Origin: Streptomyces sp. AM 4-1-1
Lineage (GTDB): Bacteria > Actinomycetota > Actinomycetes > Streptomycetales > Streptomycetaceae
Direction: 5' to 3'
Assembly (NCBI RefSeq): GCF_029167625.1
Contig: NZ_CP119145.1
Span: 5,146,001 to 5,210,000 of the forward strand
Length of the DNA: 64,000 bases
How positions within the stretch are numbered: the stretch's first letter is position 1; each line of letters starts with the position of its first letter. Positions 8,661 through 17,328 of this stretch are shown here, piece after piece. The translations under genes were made by a program, and so were the position numbers. Below the pieces are notes generated by a model. That model ran no database searches and had not been told where the DNA came from. It saw only the letters and a list, made by a program, of their open reading frames with translations.

Positions 8661-8790
8661 CCTCACCTCCAAGGTGGCACAAACTCTTTCGAGGTTCCGG
8701 GAAGAGTCCCCGGAACCATGCGGTTCGTCGTCGGTTCTTCGTCCGGCGACGCTATCGCTCCCCATGATGCCGTGTCGTCGGGACCCGCCC

Positions 8791-8809
8791 CCATGGGTGT
8801 CACCCATGG
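8791..8809. promoter_or_regulatory. 19-bp palindrome upstream of ushX-sigH
   Basis: CCATGGGTG and CACCCATGG form a perfect 9+1+9 inverted repeat about 130 bp upstream of the ushX start. It has operator geometry. BldD is known to control sigH in S. coelicolor, but the match to the BldD consensus is loose, so the binder is unassigned. Confidence 0.45.
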
Positions 8810-8892
8810 TAGAGCCGTGCGCGACACACCGTGGTCGACGATCCGCGTCGCTCAATTACGAAGAACCGGCGCCGGTTTGACGTACCCAGACG

Positions 8893-9153
8893 TCAGACGA
8901 TCGAACCGTCCTCGAAGCACCAGCGCCAGGTCTCACCCGGTTCGAAGCTCCGCATCACCGGATGTCCGGTCTCCCGGAAGTGCGCCGTGGCGTGCCTCAT
9001 CGGTGAGGAATCGCAGCAGCCGACATGGCCGCAGACCAGACAGAGGCGCAGCTGCACGGGATGGCTGCCGGCCGCCAGACACTCCGGGCAGGTGTCGCTC
9101 AGCGCAGTGGGCTCGGGGCGCGGCAGTGCGAGAACATGCGTGCACTCACTCAT
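8893..9153 (-). CDS. UBP-type zinc finger protein
   Basis: This 86-residue protein carries the zinc-binding pattern of a ZnF-UBP domain: CTHV, CPECLAAG, LCLVCGHVGCCDSS, HATAHFRETGHPVMRS. In eukaryotes the fold binds the C-terminus of ubiquitin. Actinobacterial single-domain versions have no established role. The ATG at 9153 gives a compact single domain. It is divergent from the antiporter gene by 35 bp and precedes ushX-sigH on the same strand. Confidence 0.85.
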   Translation of the reverse strand: MSECTHVLALPRPEPTALSDTCPECLAAGSHPVQLRLCLVCGHVGCCDSSPMRHATAHFRETGHPVMRSFEPGETWRWCFEDGSIV

Positions 9154-9188
9154 GAGGGCCAGGTTACGACGGATGCGAGGGCCACGGG

Positions 9189-10796
9189 ATGGACGCACTG
9201 CCGCTGGTGGCACTGGTGGCGGCCAGTGCGGCGGTCGCCGGGGCCGCCCGCCGGACCCCCGTGCCCGCCCCGCTCGTGCTGGTGGCGGCCGGGCTGGTCG
9301 CCGGGTACCTGCCCGGCGTACCCGCGTACACGCTCGACGCGCGCATCGTGCTGCCGCTGCTGCTGCCGCCCCTGCTCCACACGGCGGCCGTGGACAGTTC
9401 GTACCTCGATCTGCGGGCCAACGCCCGGCCGGTCGCGCTGCTGTCCGTCGGCTATGTCCTGTTCGCGACGTTCGCGGTCGGCTGGCTCGCGTATCTGTTC
9501 GTGCCCGGTCTGCCGCTCACCGCGGCGCTGGTGCTGGGCGCGGTCGTCGCCCCGCCGGACGCGGTCACCGCCGCCGCGATCGCCCGACGGGTGGGACTGC
9601 CCGCCCGGGTGACCACGATCCTCCAGGGCGAGTCCCTGGTGAACGACGCCACCGCGATCACCGCCTACAAGGTGGCGCTGGCCGCAGCCGTCGGCGAGGG
9701 GATGAGCTGGGGCGCGGGCATCGGGGAGTTCCTGCTGGCCGCGTTCGGCGGGGTCGGGGTCGGCCTGGTGCTGATGGTCCCGCTGCACTGGCTCCGCACC
9801 CACCTCAAGGAGGCCCTGCTCCAGAACACCCTGTCGCTGCTGATCCCCTTCGTGGCGTACGCGGCGGCCGAACGGGTGCACGCGTCCGGGGTGCTCGCCG
9901 TGGTCGTCGTCGCGCTCTACCTGGGCCACCGCTCCTGGCAGGTCGACTTCGCGACCAGGCTCCAGGAGGCGGCCGTCTGGAAGATGGTCGCCTTCGTGCT
10001 GGAGTCGGCGGTCTTCGCCCTCATCGGGCTCCAGCTGCCCGTCGTGCTGAAGGACCTCGGTGCCTACACCCCCGGACAGGCCGTCGGGTACGCGGTCGCC
10101 GTCTTCGTCACGGTCGTCGTGGTCCGTTTCCTCTGGGTCTACCCGGCGACGTATCTGCCGAGATGGCTGTCGAAGCGGATCAGGGAACGCGAGCCGGGGA
10201 CCGACTGGACCTCGCCCCTGATCGTCGGCTGGGCGGGGATGCGGGGTGTGGTCTCGCTCGCCGTCGCCTTCTCGATCCCGCTGGTCACGCACGGCGGCGG
10301 ACCGTTCCCCTCGCGCAGCCTGCTGCTGTTCCTGACCTTCACGACCGTCATCGGCACCCTGGTGGTCCAGGGGCTCACCCTGCCGCTGCTGGTCCGGGTG
10401 CTGAAGCTCCCCGGCCGCGACCCGCAGGCCGAGACCCTGGCCGAGGCGCAGGCCCAGAGCGAGGCGTCCACGGCCGCCGAGGCGCGGCTGGACGAGCTGC
10501 TGGACGAGGAGCGCAACCGGCTGCCGCCGCCGCTCACCGACCGGCTGCGCTCCGTGCTGGAACGCCGTCGCAACGCCGTGTGGGAACGGCTCGGCGCGCC
10601 CAACCCGGTCACCGGCGAGTCCGCGGACGAGACGTACCGGCGGCTGGCCGGGGAAATGATCGAGACCGAGCGTTCGGTCTTCGTGCGGCTCCGTGACGAG
10701 CGGCGCATCGACGACGAGATGCTGCGGACGCTGCTGCGCAGACTGGACCTGGAGGAGGCGGCGGCCTACCGCGAGGAACCGGACCGGTCGGACTGA
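9189..10796 (+). CDS. Na+/H+ antiporter, CPA1 family
   Basis: This 535-residue protein begins with about 12 membrane helices (residues 1-400) and ends in a charged cytosolic tail of about 130 residues. CPA1 hallmarks include GAVVAPPDAVTAAAIARRVGLP and LQGESLVNDATAITAYKVAL, with the ND and PPD acidic residues of the transport site, and GWAGMRGVVSLAVAFSIP in a late helix. It should exchange cytoplasmic Na+ (or K+) for protons and help with pH and salt stress. That fits its location next to the SigH osmotic-stress locus. The tail is rich in Glu and Arg and may be regulatory. Confidence 0.92.
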   Translation: MDALPLVALVAASAAVAGAARRTPVPAPLVLVAAGLVAGYLPGVPAYTLDARIVLPLLLPPLLHTAAVDSSYLDLRANARPVALLSVGYVLFATFAVGWLAYLFVPGLPLTAALVLGAVVAPPDAVTAAAIARRVGLPARVTTILQGESLVNDATAITAYKVALAAAVGEGMSWGAGIGEFLLAAFGGVGVGLVLMVPLHWLRTHLKEALLQNTLSLLIPFVAYAAAERVHASGVLAVVVVALYLGHRSWQVDFATRLQEAAVWKMVAFVLESAVFALIGLQLPVVLKDLGAYTPGQAVGYAVAVFVTVVVVRFLWVYPATYLPRWLSKRIREREPGTDWTSPLIVGWAGMRGVVSLAVAFSIPLVTHGGGPFPSRSLLLFLTFTTVIGTLVVQGLTLPLLVRVLKLPGRDPQAETLAEAQAQSEASTAAEARLDELLDEERNRLPPPLTDRLRSVLERRRNAVWERLGAPNPVTGESADETYRRLAGEMIETERSVFVRLRDERRIDDEMLRTLLRRLDLEEAAAYREEPDRSD

Positions 10797-10815
10797 GGGG
10801 CCGGGCCCGGCCGCG

Positions 10816-11730
10816 TCAGGCGCGGGACCGTTCGGGATCGCCCCCCGCCGTGATCACGGCAGCGAGCGTGATGCCCGGGGCGAAGGCGCCCTCCGCGGTG
10901 AGGGCGGTGAGCCCGTACAGCAGTTTGGCCACGTACAGCCGCTCGACGGCCAGTCCGTGCCGGTCCTCGAAGTCGTCGGCGAAGGCGTGCAGCCCGGGGG
11001 GTGTGCGGGCGTAGCCGCCGAAGTGGAAGCGCTCGTCCAGGGACCACCGGCCCGCCGGGCCGCCGAACGCGTCCCGTTGCAGCCCCCGGACCGCCTCGCC
11101 CAGGAAGCCGCCGCGCAGCACCGGGACGCCGAGGGCGCGCTGCCCGGGGCCGAGGCCCGCCGCGAGGCCGGCGAGGGTGCCGCCCGTACCGCAGGCGACG
11201 GCGGCCACGTCGGCCCGGCCGCGCAGTTCCCGGCCGAGCGCCGCACAGCCCTGTGCGGCGAGCGCGTTGCTGCCGCCCTCCGGGATCACCTGGCAGTCCC
11301 CGAAGGCGCTCAGCAGCCCGGCCAGGACCCCTGGGTCGGCCTTCGCGCGGTAGGTCGCCCGGTCCACGAAGTGCAGACGCATGCCGTCGGCGGCGCATCG
11401 GGCGAGTGAGGGGTTGAGCGGGCGGTGCGCCAGTTCGTCGCCGCGTACGACGCCGACGGTCGGGAAGCCGAGGAGCCGGCCCGCGGCGGCGGTGGCCCGC
11501 AGATGGTTGGAGTACGCCCCGCCGAAGGTCAGTACGGTTCGGCCGGAGGCGGCGGACAGGTTGGGGGAGAGCTTGCGCCACTTGTTGCCGGGCAGGTCGG
11601 GGTGGATCAGGTCGTCGCGCTTGAGCAGCAGGCGGACGCCGTACCGCGCGAAGCGCTCGTCCTCGGCCGGTCGCAGGGGTGACGGGACCACCGGCCGCAG
11701 CGGGGCTGGAGCGGGCGCTTCGTGGGGCAT
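10816..11730 (-). CDS. 1-aminocyclopropane-1-carboxylate deaminase / D-cysteine desulfhydrase family protein
   Basis: This 304-residue fold-type II PLP enzyme has LLLKRDDLIHPDLPGNKWRKL with the Schiff-base lysine in NKWRK, GGAYSNHLRATAAAGRLLGFPTVGVVRGDE as the Ser/Asn substrate loop, EGGSNALAAQGCAALG, and VACGTGGTLAGLAAGLG binding PLP phosphate. It could deaminate ACC or desulfhydrate D-cysteine, which this family does not separate by simple motifs. The ATG at 11730 opens MPHEAPAPAPLRPVVPSPL. The gene is convergent with the antiporter (19-bp gap). Confidence 0.88.
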   Translation of the reverse strand: MPHEAPAPAPLRPVVPSPLRPAEDERFARYGVRLLLKRDDLIHPDLPGNKWRKLSPNLSAASGRTVLTFGGAYSNHLRATAAAGRLLGFPTVGVVRGDELAHRPLNPSLARCAADGMRLHFVDRATYRAKADPGVLAGLLSAFGDCQVIPEGGSNALAAQGCAALGRELRGRADVAAVACGTGGTLAGLAAGLGPGQRALGVPVLRGGFLGEAVRGLQRDAFGGPAGRWSLDERFHFGGYARTPPGLHAFADDFEDRHGLAVERLYVAKLLYGLTALTAEGAFAPGITLAAVITAGGDPERSRA

Positions 11731-11794
11731 GGCTCCATTGTCGCCGGGGGCGGGACGGGGGCGTCCTCCCGGGGGCGGGGCCCGCCGGTGCCCG

Positions 11795-12385
11795 TCACTT
11801 GAGGCGGCTGTGAATCCGCTCGCGCAGCGAGTCCATGGTGAAGCCGCGCGGATCGGACTTGCCCGGCTGCCACTCCAGGTGGCCGATGACCGAGCGGGCG
11901 CCCCAGTCGTGGTGACGGCAGATCGCGGCCGCCGCCTTCTCGATCGCCTGGATCTGGACGTCGGGCCAGGGGTCCTTGCCGTCGCCGAGGTTCTCGCACT
12001 CGAAGCCGTAGAAGTGGGAGTTGCCGTCGGTGTTGGCCTCGTTGTCCTTGGGGAGGCCCTTCTCGGCGATGACGGCACGCAGTACGTCGTCGTCGCCGAG
12101 CCCGGCGTGGTTGGCGCGGCCGTAGCCGACGAGGTGGACCCGGCCGTCCTTGGCGATCACCCCGTGACAGAGCGGACCGGGCAGGTCCGGATGGCCGTCG
12201 CGGCAGAGCTCGACGGTGGTGTCGGTGCCCCGCGTGACCGTGTGGTGGATCATCACACCGTGCACCGGGCCCCAGGCCCCCGCCTGGTTGCGGTTGTGCG
12301 TGCGCCAGTCACCGACCTGGACGACGGTGAGGCCTTCGCTCTTCAGGATGTCGAGGAACGTGCTCGCGGACATGGGTGAGGACAT
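11795..12385 (-). CDS. Peptidoglycan recognition / N-acetylmuramoyl-L-alanine amidase domain protein
   Basis: This 196-residue amidase_2-type protein has the zinc-ligand motif GVMIHHTVTRG, the middle ligand region YGRANHAGLGDDD and the C-terminal EWQPGKSDPRGF that carries the last ligand. It has no signal peptide and no cell-wall binding domain, which is odd for a cell-wall hydrolase. It resembles prophage or ancillary endolysins and could need a holin or lysis to reach its target. The ATG at 12385 follows AAAGGAG with six-base spacing. It ends 64 bp upstream of the deaminase start and may be cotranscribed. Confidence 0.85.
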   Translation of the reverse strand: MSSPMSASTFLDILKSEGLTVVQVGDWRTHNRNQAGAWGPVHGVMIHHTVTRGTDTTVELCRDGHPDLPGPLCHGVIAKDGRVHLVGYGRANHAGLGDDDVLRAVIAEKGLPKDNEANTDGNSHFYGFECENLGDGKDPWPDVQIQAIEKAAAAICRHHDWGARSVIGHLEWQPGKSDPRGFTMDSLRERIHSRLK

Positions 12386-12577
12386 GACCGGCTCCTTTGC
12401 GCGTCAGGGTGGCTTGCCTGTACTGCGCTTGTACCGGAATGTCGGCCATCGGGCCATGTTCTGGTCTTTTGTTCGGACAGTGTGCGAGTCGTTCCGGTCA
12501 CCTGGCCGGGTCCGCCCGGGTGGCGGGTGGTGGTCCCGGGGCGACGGGGGCGCCCCGGTACCACGGTCCGGGTGGCC

Positions 12578-13774
12578 TCAGCCCTGGGCGAGCCAGAGGT
12601 CGGGGCCGAACACCTCGTAGTGGATGTCGGACGCGGGGACGCCCTTGGCCAGCAGCTGGGTGCGGACGGCCCGCATGAAGGGCAGCGGTCCGCAGAGGTA
12701 GGCGTGGGTGCCGGACGCGACCGGGACGCCGCTCAGATCGACCAGGCCGGTGCGGTCCGCGGGCTGTCCGGGCGCCGGGGTCTCGTACCAGAAGTGCGCG
12801 GTGGCGTCCGGGAGTTTGCCGGTGAGCCGGGCGTGGTCGGTGCGCAGGGCGTGGTCGTCGGGGGAGTGGTCGCCGTGCACGACGGTGACCGGGGCGCGGT
12901 GGCCGGTGGCCGCTAGGTGTTCCAGCATCGACAGCATCGGGGTGCAGCCGATCCCGGCCGACGCCAGCAGCAACGGACCCTCGGTGTCGCTGAGGACCAG
13001 GTCGCCGTACGGGGCGGAGACGCGCAGCCGGTCGCCCGCGCGCAGGCGCGCGTGCAGGTGCGCCGACACCTCGCCGTCGGGGGTGCCCTCGCCGCGCACC
13101 CGCTTGACGGTGATGGAGCGCAGTTCGGAGCCGGGGGCGGAGGAGAGGCTGTACTGGCGTATCTGGTGGGCGCCGTCGGGGAGTTCCAGCTGTACGGAGA
13201 CGTACTGGCCGGGACGGAAGGCGGGGGCGGGGGCGCCGTCGGCGGGGCGGATCTGGAAGGTGGCGACGTCCGCGGTCTCCTCGACCCGGCCGGTCACCTC
13301 CCAGTCGCGCCAGACGTTACCGGCCACGACGCCCTGCTGCGCGTACAGCCGTTCCTCGATGGCGATGAGGGCGTTGGCCATCAGCCAGTAGACCTCGTCC
13401 CAGGCGGCGGCGACCTCCGGGGTGACGGCGTCGCCGAGGACTTCGGCGATGGCGGCGAAGAGGTGGGTGTGCACGACGGGGTACTGGTCCGGGGTCACCC
13501 CGAGCGAGGCGTGCTTGTGGGCGATCCGACCGAGCATCACATCGGGCCGGATGCCGGGGTGTTCGACCAGTTGGGTGGCGAAGGCGGCGATGGAGCCGGC
13601 GAGTGCCCGGCGCTGGGCGCCGGACGCCTGGTTGCCCCGGTTGAAGAAGTCGCGGAGCAGTTCGGGGTGGGCGTCGAACAGCTTGCGGTAGAAGAGGTCG
13701 GCGATGTCCCCGATGGCGGCTCCGACGGCGGGGAGGGTGGCGCGGACGGTGGCTGTGGAGGTCTCGGAGAGCAC
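12578..13774 (-). CDS. hmp: Flavohaemoprotein nitric oxide dioxygenase
   Basis: This 398-residue protein has a globin domain (1-140: FYRKLFDAHPELLRDFFNRGNQ, haem-binding HKHASLGVTPDQYPVVHTHL) and then a FAD/NAD(P)H reductase domain (RPGQYVSVQLELPDGAHQIRQYSLSS, ASAGIGCTPMLSMLEHLA, AYLCGPLPFMRAVR). It oxidises NO to nitrate. The GTG at 13774 (MLSETSTATVRATLP) is chosen because GAGGGG lies six bases upstream and the product aligns with the E. coli Hmp N-terminus. An ATG 36 bases upstream would add 12 unsupported residues. The NO-sensing regulator NsrR is encoded just upstream on the same strand. Confidence 0.93.
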   Translation of the reverse strand: MLSETSTATVRATLPAVGAAIGDIADLFYRKLFDAHPELLRDFFNRGNQASGAQRRALAGSIAAFATQLVEHPGIRPDVMLGRIAHKHASLGVTPDQYPVVHTHLFAAIAEVLGDAVTPEVAAAWDEVYWLMANALIAIEERLYAQQGVVAGNVWRDWEVTGRVEETADVATFQIRPADGAPAPAFRPGQYVSVQLELPDGAHQIRQYSLSSAPGSELRSITVKRVRGEGTPDGEVSAHLHARLRAGDRLRVSAPYGDLVLSDTEGPLLLASAGIGCTPMLSMLEHLAATGHRAPVTVVHGDHSPDDHALRTDHARLTGKLPDATAHFWYETPAPGQPADRTGLVDLSGVPVASGTHAYLCGPLPFMRAVRTQLLAKGVPASDIHYEVFGPDLWLAQG

Positions 13775-13985
13775 AGGGAACCCCTCGGATCGTGAATTGG
13801 TATCTGACATTCATATTATGTGCCGTCCGAAATGTCCCTGAGGGGGCGGGGGGTGGGACGTCGCGGTGGTCCCTCTGTCGCGGGGGCCGGGCCGGGCTCA
13901 GGGGGTGGCATGGCCAACGGCCCCGCAGGGGAGCGGCGTTGGGGTGGGCGGGCGTCGGGGCGGGCAGGCGTCGAGGCGGCGGCGG

Positions 13986-14435
13986 TCAGTCCGCGTCCGG
14001 GTGACGCCTGCTGATGCTGATCAGCAGCGGCCCGGTGGGGGACGCGACGAGTCCGGCGACGGTGAGCGGGTCGAGCGAGGCGTAGAAGGCCTCCTCCGCC
14101 TCGCGCAGGGCGCCGCGCAGCCGGCAGGCGGAACGCAGCGGGCAGGGTGCGCTGCCCTCGCAGTCGACGACGTCACCCGGACCCTCCAGGGTGCGCACGA
14201 GCCCGCCGATCGACGCGGACCGGCCGGCCTCGGTGAGGGTGAGTCCGCCCCCGCGGCCCCGGCGCGCCTCCACCATGCCCAGGTGCTGGAGCCTGGCGAC
14301 GACCTTCGCGGCGTGCGTGTACGGGACCTCCATGGTCGCCGCGACCTCCCGGGTGGTCGGCGGCGCACCGGTCTCCGTGACGGCGAGGCGCATCAGCACC
14401 CGCAGCGCCACATCCGTGAATCTCGTCAACCGCAT
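13986..14435 (-). CDS. nsrR: Rrf2-family NO sensor NsrR
   Basis: This 149-residue Rrf2 regulator has a winged helix at residues 1-70 (MRLTRFTDVALRVLMRLAV, TTREVAATMEVPYTHAAKVVARLQHLG) and three cysteines (CEGSAPCPLRSAC) in the loop that binds [4Fe-4S] in NsrR. NO damages the cluster and releases DNA. The likely target is the hmp gene 211 bp downstream and its own promoter. The ATG at 14435 begins MRLTRFTD, the standard Rrf2 start. Confidence 0.92.
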   Translation of the reverse strand: MRLTRFTDVALRVLMRLAVTETGAPPTTREVAATMEVPYTHAAKVVARLQHLGMVEARRGRGGGLTLTEAGRSASIGGLVRTLEGPGDVVDCEGSAPCPLRSACRLRGALREAEEAFYASLDPLTVAGLVASPTGPLLISISRRHPDAD

Positions 14436-14619
14436 GGAGGCACCGTAAGTAAGTGGCATGAGCGATGCAAATTAACGGGGCTGGTCAACATGGCGCAGCG
14501 TAGTGCCCAGCCCAAAGCCGATTAGTCACACTCTTTTGTGTAATGGCGTGCCGGGGTCCCCCGCTGAAAGGCTTCTTCGCACAGGCCAGCCGATGATCTA
14601 GTGATCGAAAGGGCGTCAG

Positions 14620-16026
14620 ATGTCCGTTGGTGAAGAGGTTCGTGACACACAGGTCCCGCCGCAGCAGAGTCTTGGCACGGCGGCGGCCAGGAACCTCGCG
14701 ACGACCACGAAGTCCGTGCCGCAGATGCAGGAGATCACCTCCCGGTGGCTGCTGCGCATGCTGCCGTGGGTGCCGGTGCAGGGCGGCACGTACCGGGTGA
14801 ACCGCCGGCTGAGCTATCAGGTCGGGGACGGCCGGGTGACCTTCGTGCAGACCGGTGACCGGGTCACGGTCATCCCCGCCGAGCTCGGCGAGCTGCCCGC
14901 GCTGCGTGACTTCGGCGACCACGAGGCGCTCGCCGAACTGGCGCGCCGGTGTGAGCAGCGGGAAGTCGCGGCGGGGGAGGTGCTGGCCGGCGCGGGGGAG
15001 ACGGCGGACCGGGTCCACCTGCTGGCGCACGGCAAGGTCGAGAAGCTCGGCGCCGGGGCGTACGGGGGCGAGATGGTCCTCGGGGTGCTCGCGGACGGCG
15101 CCTACTTCGGCGATCACTCCCTGATCGACGCCGACGCGACCTGGGAGTACACCGTCCGTGCCGTCACCGACTGCACGGTGCTCACCCTGAGCAGGGCCGA
15201 TGTGTTCAACCTCGCCGAGCGCGCCGACTCCCTCCGCGCGCATCTGGCGGGACTGCTCTCCATTCCGCACCAGCGGACGAACAAGTACGGCGAGGCGGAG
15301 ATCGACCTGTCCGCCGGGCATGTCGGCGAGGCGGTCGTCCCGCACACCTTCGTGGACTACGAGGCCGCGCCCCGGGAGTACGAGCTGAGCGTCGCGCAGA
15401 CCGTCCTCAAGGTCCACAGCCGGGTCGCCGACCTGTACAACCAGCCGATGAACCAGACCGAGCAGCAGTTGCGGCTCACGGTCGAGGCGCTGCGCGAGCG
15501 CCAGGAGCACGAGCTGATCAACAACCGCGAGTTCGGGCTGCTCAACAACTGCGACTACGGGCAGCGTCTCCAGCCGCACGACGGCGTGCCCGGCCCGGAC
15601 GACATGGACGAACTGCTCTCGCGGCGGCGCGGCTCCAAGCTGTTCCTCGCCCATCCACGCGCCATCGCCGCGTTCGGCCGTGAATGCAACAAGCGGGGGC
15701 TGGTGCCGGAGAGCGTGGAGGTCGGCGGCCACCGTGTGCCCGCCTGGCGCGGGGTGCCGATCTTCCCCTCCAACAAGATCCCGGTCAGTGACGCCCGCAC
15801 CACCTCGATCATCTGCATGAGGACCGGCGAGGCGGACCAGGGGGTCATCGGTCTCCAGGCGAGCGGCATCCCCGACGAGATCGAGCCCAGCCTCTCCGTG
15901 CGCTTCATGGGCATCGACGAGCAGGCGATCATCTCCTACCTGGTGACGGCCTACTACTCCGCGGCCGTGCTCGTGCCGGACGCCCTCGGGGTGCTGGAGA
16001 ACGTCGAGGTCAGCCGCTGGCGGTGA
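14620..16026 (+). CDS. Family 2B encapsulin shell protein with cyclic nucleotide-binding-like domain
   Basis: This 468-residue protein matches family 2B encapsulins, HK97-fold shell proteins carrying an inserted Crp-like domain. Residues 1-95 form the extended N-arm and start of the HK97 fold. About 100-210 form a cNMP-binding-like beta-barrel ([36 protein letters not shown]). The rest is the HK97 P- and A-domain ([48 protein letters not shown]). It should self-assemble into a nanocompartment that stores a cargo enzyme. The next gene is a polyprenyl synthase, a known cargo class for this family. The sensor-like domain lacks an obvious canonical cAMP-binding Arg/Glu pair, so nucleotide binding is unproven. 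Confidence 0.9.
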   Translation: MSVGEEVRDTQVPPQQSLGTAAARNLATTTKSVPQMQEITSRWLLRMLPWVPVQGGTYRVNRRLSYQVGDGRVTFVQTGDRVTVIPAELGELPALRDFGDHEALAELARRCEQREVAAGEVLAGAGETADRVHLLAHGKVEKLGAGAYGGEMVLGVLADGAYFGDHSLIDADATWEYTVRAVTDCTVLTLSRADVFNLAERADSLRAHLAGLLSIPHQRTNKYGEAEIDLSAGHVGEAVVPHTFVDYEAAPREYELSVAQTVLKVHSRVADLYNQPMNQTEQQLRLTVEALRERQEHELINNREFGLLNNCDYGQRLQPHDGVPGPDDMDELLSRRRGSKLFLAHPRAIAAFGRECNKRGLVPESVEVGGHRVPAWRGVPIFPSNKIPVSDARTTSIICMRTGEADQGVIGLQASGIPDEIEPSLSVRFMGIDEQAIISYLVTAYYSAAVLVPDALGVLENVEVSRWR

Positions 16027-16078
16027 GCCGAGGGGTCCGGGTGCGTCGTGACACCGCGGTGCGCCCGGACCCGCCCTG

Positions 16079-16139
16079 CCCGGTCCCAGCCCCCGCCCCG
16101 CCAGCCACCGCCCCGCCCGGTCCCAGCCCCCGCCCCGCC
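16079..16139 (+). repeat. 24-bp direct repeat in the encapsulin/polyprenyl synthase junction
   Basis: The same 24 bases (beginning CCCGGTCCCAGCC) occur at 16079-16102 and 16116-16139. The 37-bp offset is not a multiple of three, so the two copies would be read in different frames if this stretch were coding. Confidence 0.85.
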
Positions 16140-16178
16140 CGTCCGCAGCACGCACGCATGCCCGGAGGAAGTCAGAAC

Positions 16179-17228
16179 GTGACCATGACCCGTACGGACG
16201 CCTCGGCCCAAGGCCATGAGGCCGCGGCCCTCCTGGAGCGGACCCGTACCCTCGTCGACCCGCGGCTGCGCTCCGCCGTGGAGTCGCTGCCCGGCCCGCT
16301 GCGCCGGGTCGCGATGTACCACTTCGGCTGGGAGCACGCGGACGGCTCCCCGGCCACCGGACAGTCCGGCAAGGCGATCAGACCCGCGCTCGTCCTCGCC
16401 GCGGGCGGCGCCCTGGGCGGTGCCCCCGACCGTGCCGTGACGGCCGCCGTCGCCGTGGAACTCGTACACAACTTCACCCTGCTGCACGACGACGTCATCG
16501 ACGAGGACCCGACCCGCCGCCACCGGCCCACGGCCTGGACGGTCTTCGGCGTCCCGGACGCCATCATCACGGGCGACGCCCTGCTCGCCCTCGCCCAGCG
16601 GCTGCTCGCGGACGACCCCCATCCGGCGGCGGCGCGGGCGTCCGCCCGGCTGTCCTCCTGCGTCGTCGAACTCTGCGCCGGACAGCAGGCCGACTGCGCG
16701 TTCGAGCGACGCGGACCGGAGGAGGTGTCGCTGGACGAATGCCTCACCATGGCGACCGCCAAGACCGGCGCGCTCCTCGGATGCGCCTGCGCGCTCGGCG
16801 CCCTCTTCGCCGACGCGGGGGACGAGGCGGTGACGGCCATGGACGGTTTCGGCCGGGAGGCCGGCCTCGCCTTCCAGCTGATCGACGACCTGATCGGGAT
16901 CTGGGGCGATCCCGCGCAGACCGGGAAGCCGGTCGGGGCCGATCTGGCGGCGCACAAGAAGTCGCTGCCGGTCGTCGCCGCGCTCACCTCGGGCACCCCG
17001 GCCGCCACCGATCTCGCCACGCTCTACCGGGGCACGATGGACACCCCCGGCGAGATCGCCCGCGCCGCCGACGCGGTCGAGCGGGCGGGGGGCCGGGACT
17101 GGGCGCAGACCGGCGCGGCGGACCGGATGGCACGCGCGGTGCACCATCTGTCCAGGGCGGTGCCGGACCTCGCCGCGGCGGGGGACCTGCTGGCACTGGC
17201 CGAGTTCGTCACCCGCAGGACGCACTGA
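16179..17228 (+). CDS. Polyprenyl diphosphate synthase, probable family 2B encapsulin cargo
   Basis: This 349-residue all-alpha isoprenyl synthase has the first aspartate-rich motif LLHDDVIDEDPTRRHRPT (D104, D105, D108) and the second QLIDDLIGIWGD (D236, D237, D244). KAIRPAL lies near 65 and GKPVGADLAAHKKSLPVVAAL near 249. It should condense isopentenyl diphosphate with an allylic primer. The GTG at 16179 follows GGAGGAAG with 8-base spacing and is preferred. An in-frame GTG at 16023 overlaps the shell-gene stop and would add 52 Pro/Ala/Arg-rich residues. Cargo of this encapsulin family is targeted by disordered N-terminal regions, so the longer form deserves testing. Confidence 0.88.
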   Translation: MTMTRTDASAQGHEAAALLERTRTLVDPRLRSAVESLPGPLRRVAMYHFGWEHADGSPATGQSGKAIRPALVLAAGGALGGAPDRAVTAAVAVELVHNFTLLHDDVIDEDPTRRHRPTAWTVFGVPDAIITGDALLALAQRLLADDPHPAAARASARLSSCVVELCAGQQADCAFERRGPEEVSLDECLTMATAKTGALLGCACALGALFADAGDEAVTAMDGFGREAGLAFQLIDDLIGIWGDPAQTGKPVGADLAAHKKSLPVVAALTSGTPAATDLATLYRGTMDTPGEIARAADAVERAGGRDWAQTGAADRMARAVHHLSRAVPDLAAAGDLLALAEFVTRRTH

Positions 17229-17328
17229 GCGCGGGTCGTGAGCATGGCCCCCGTTCGCCGGGACGGCCGTCAACTCTAGGATTCCGTACGACGGTTGACA
17301 TCGGCCACAACAGGGCGGGAGCCACGCC

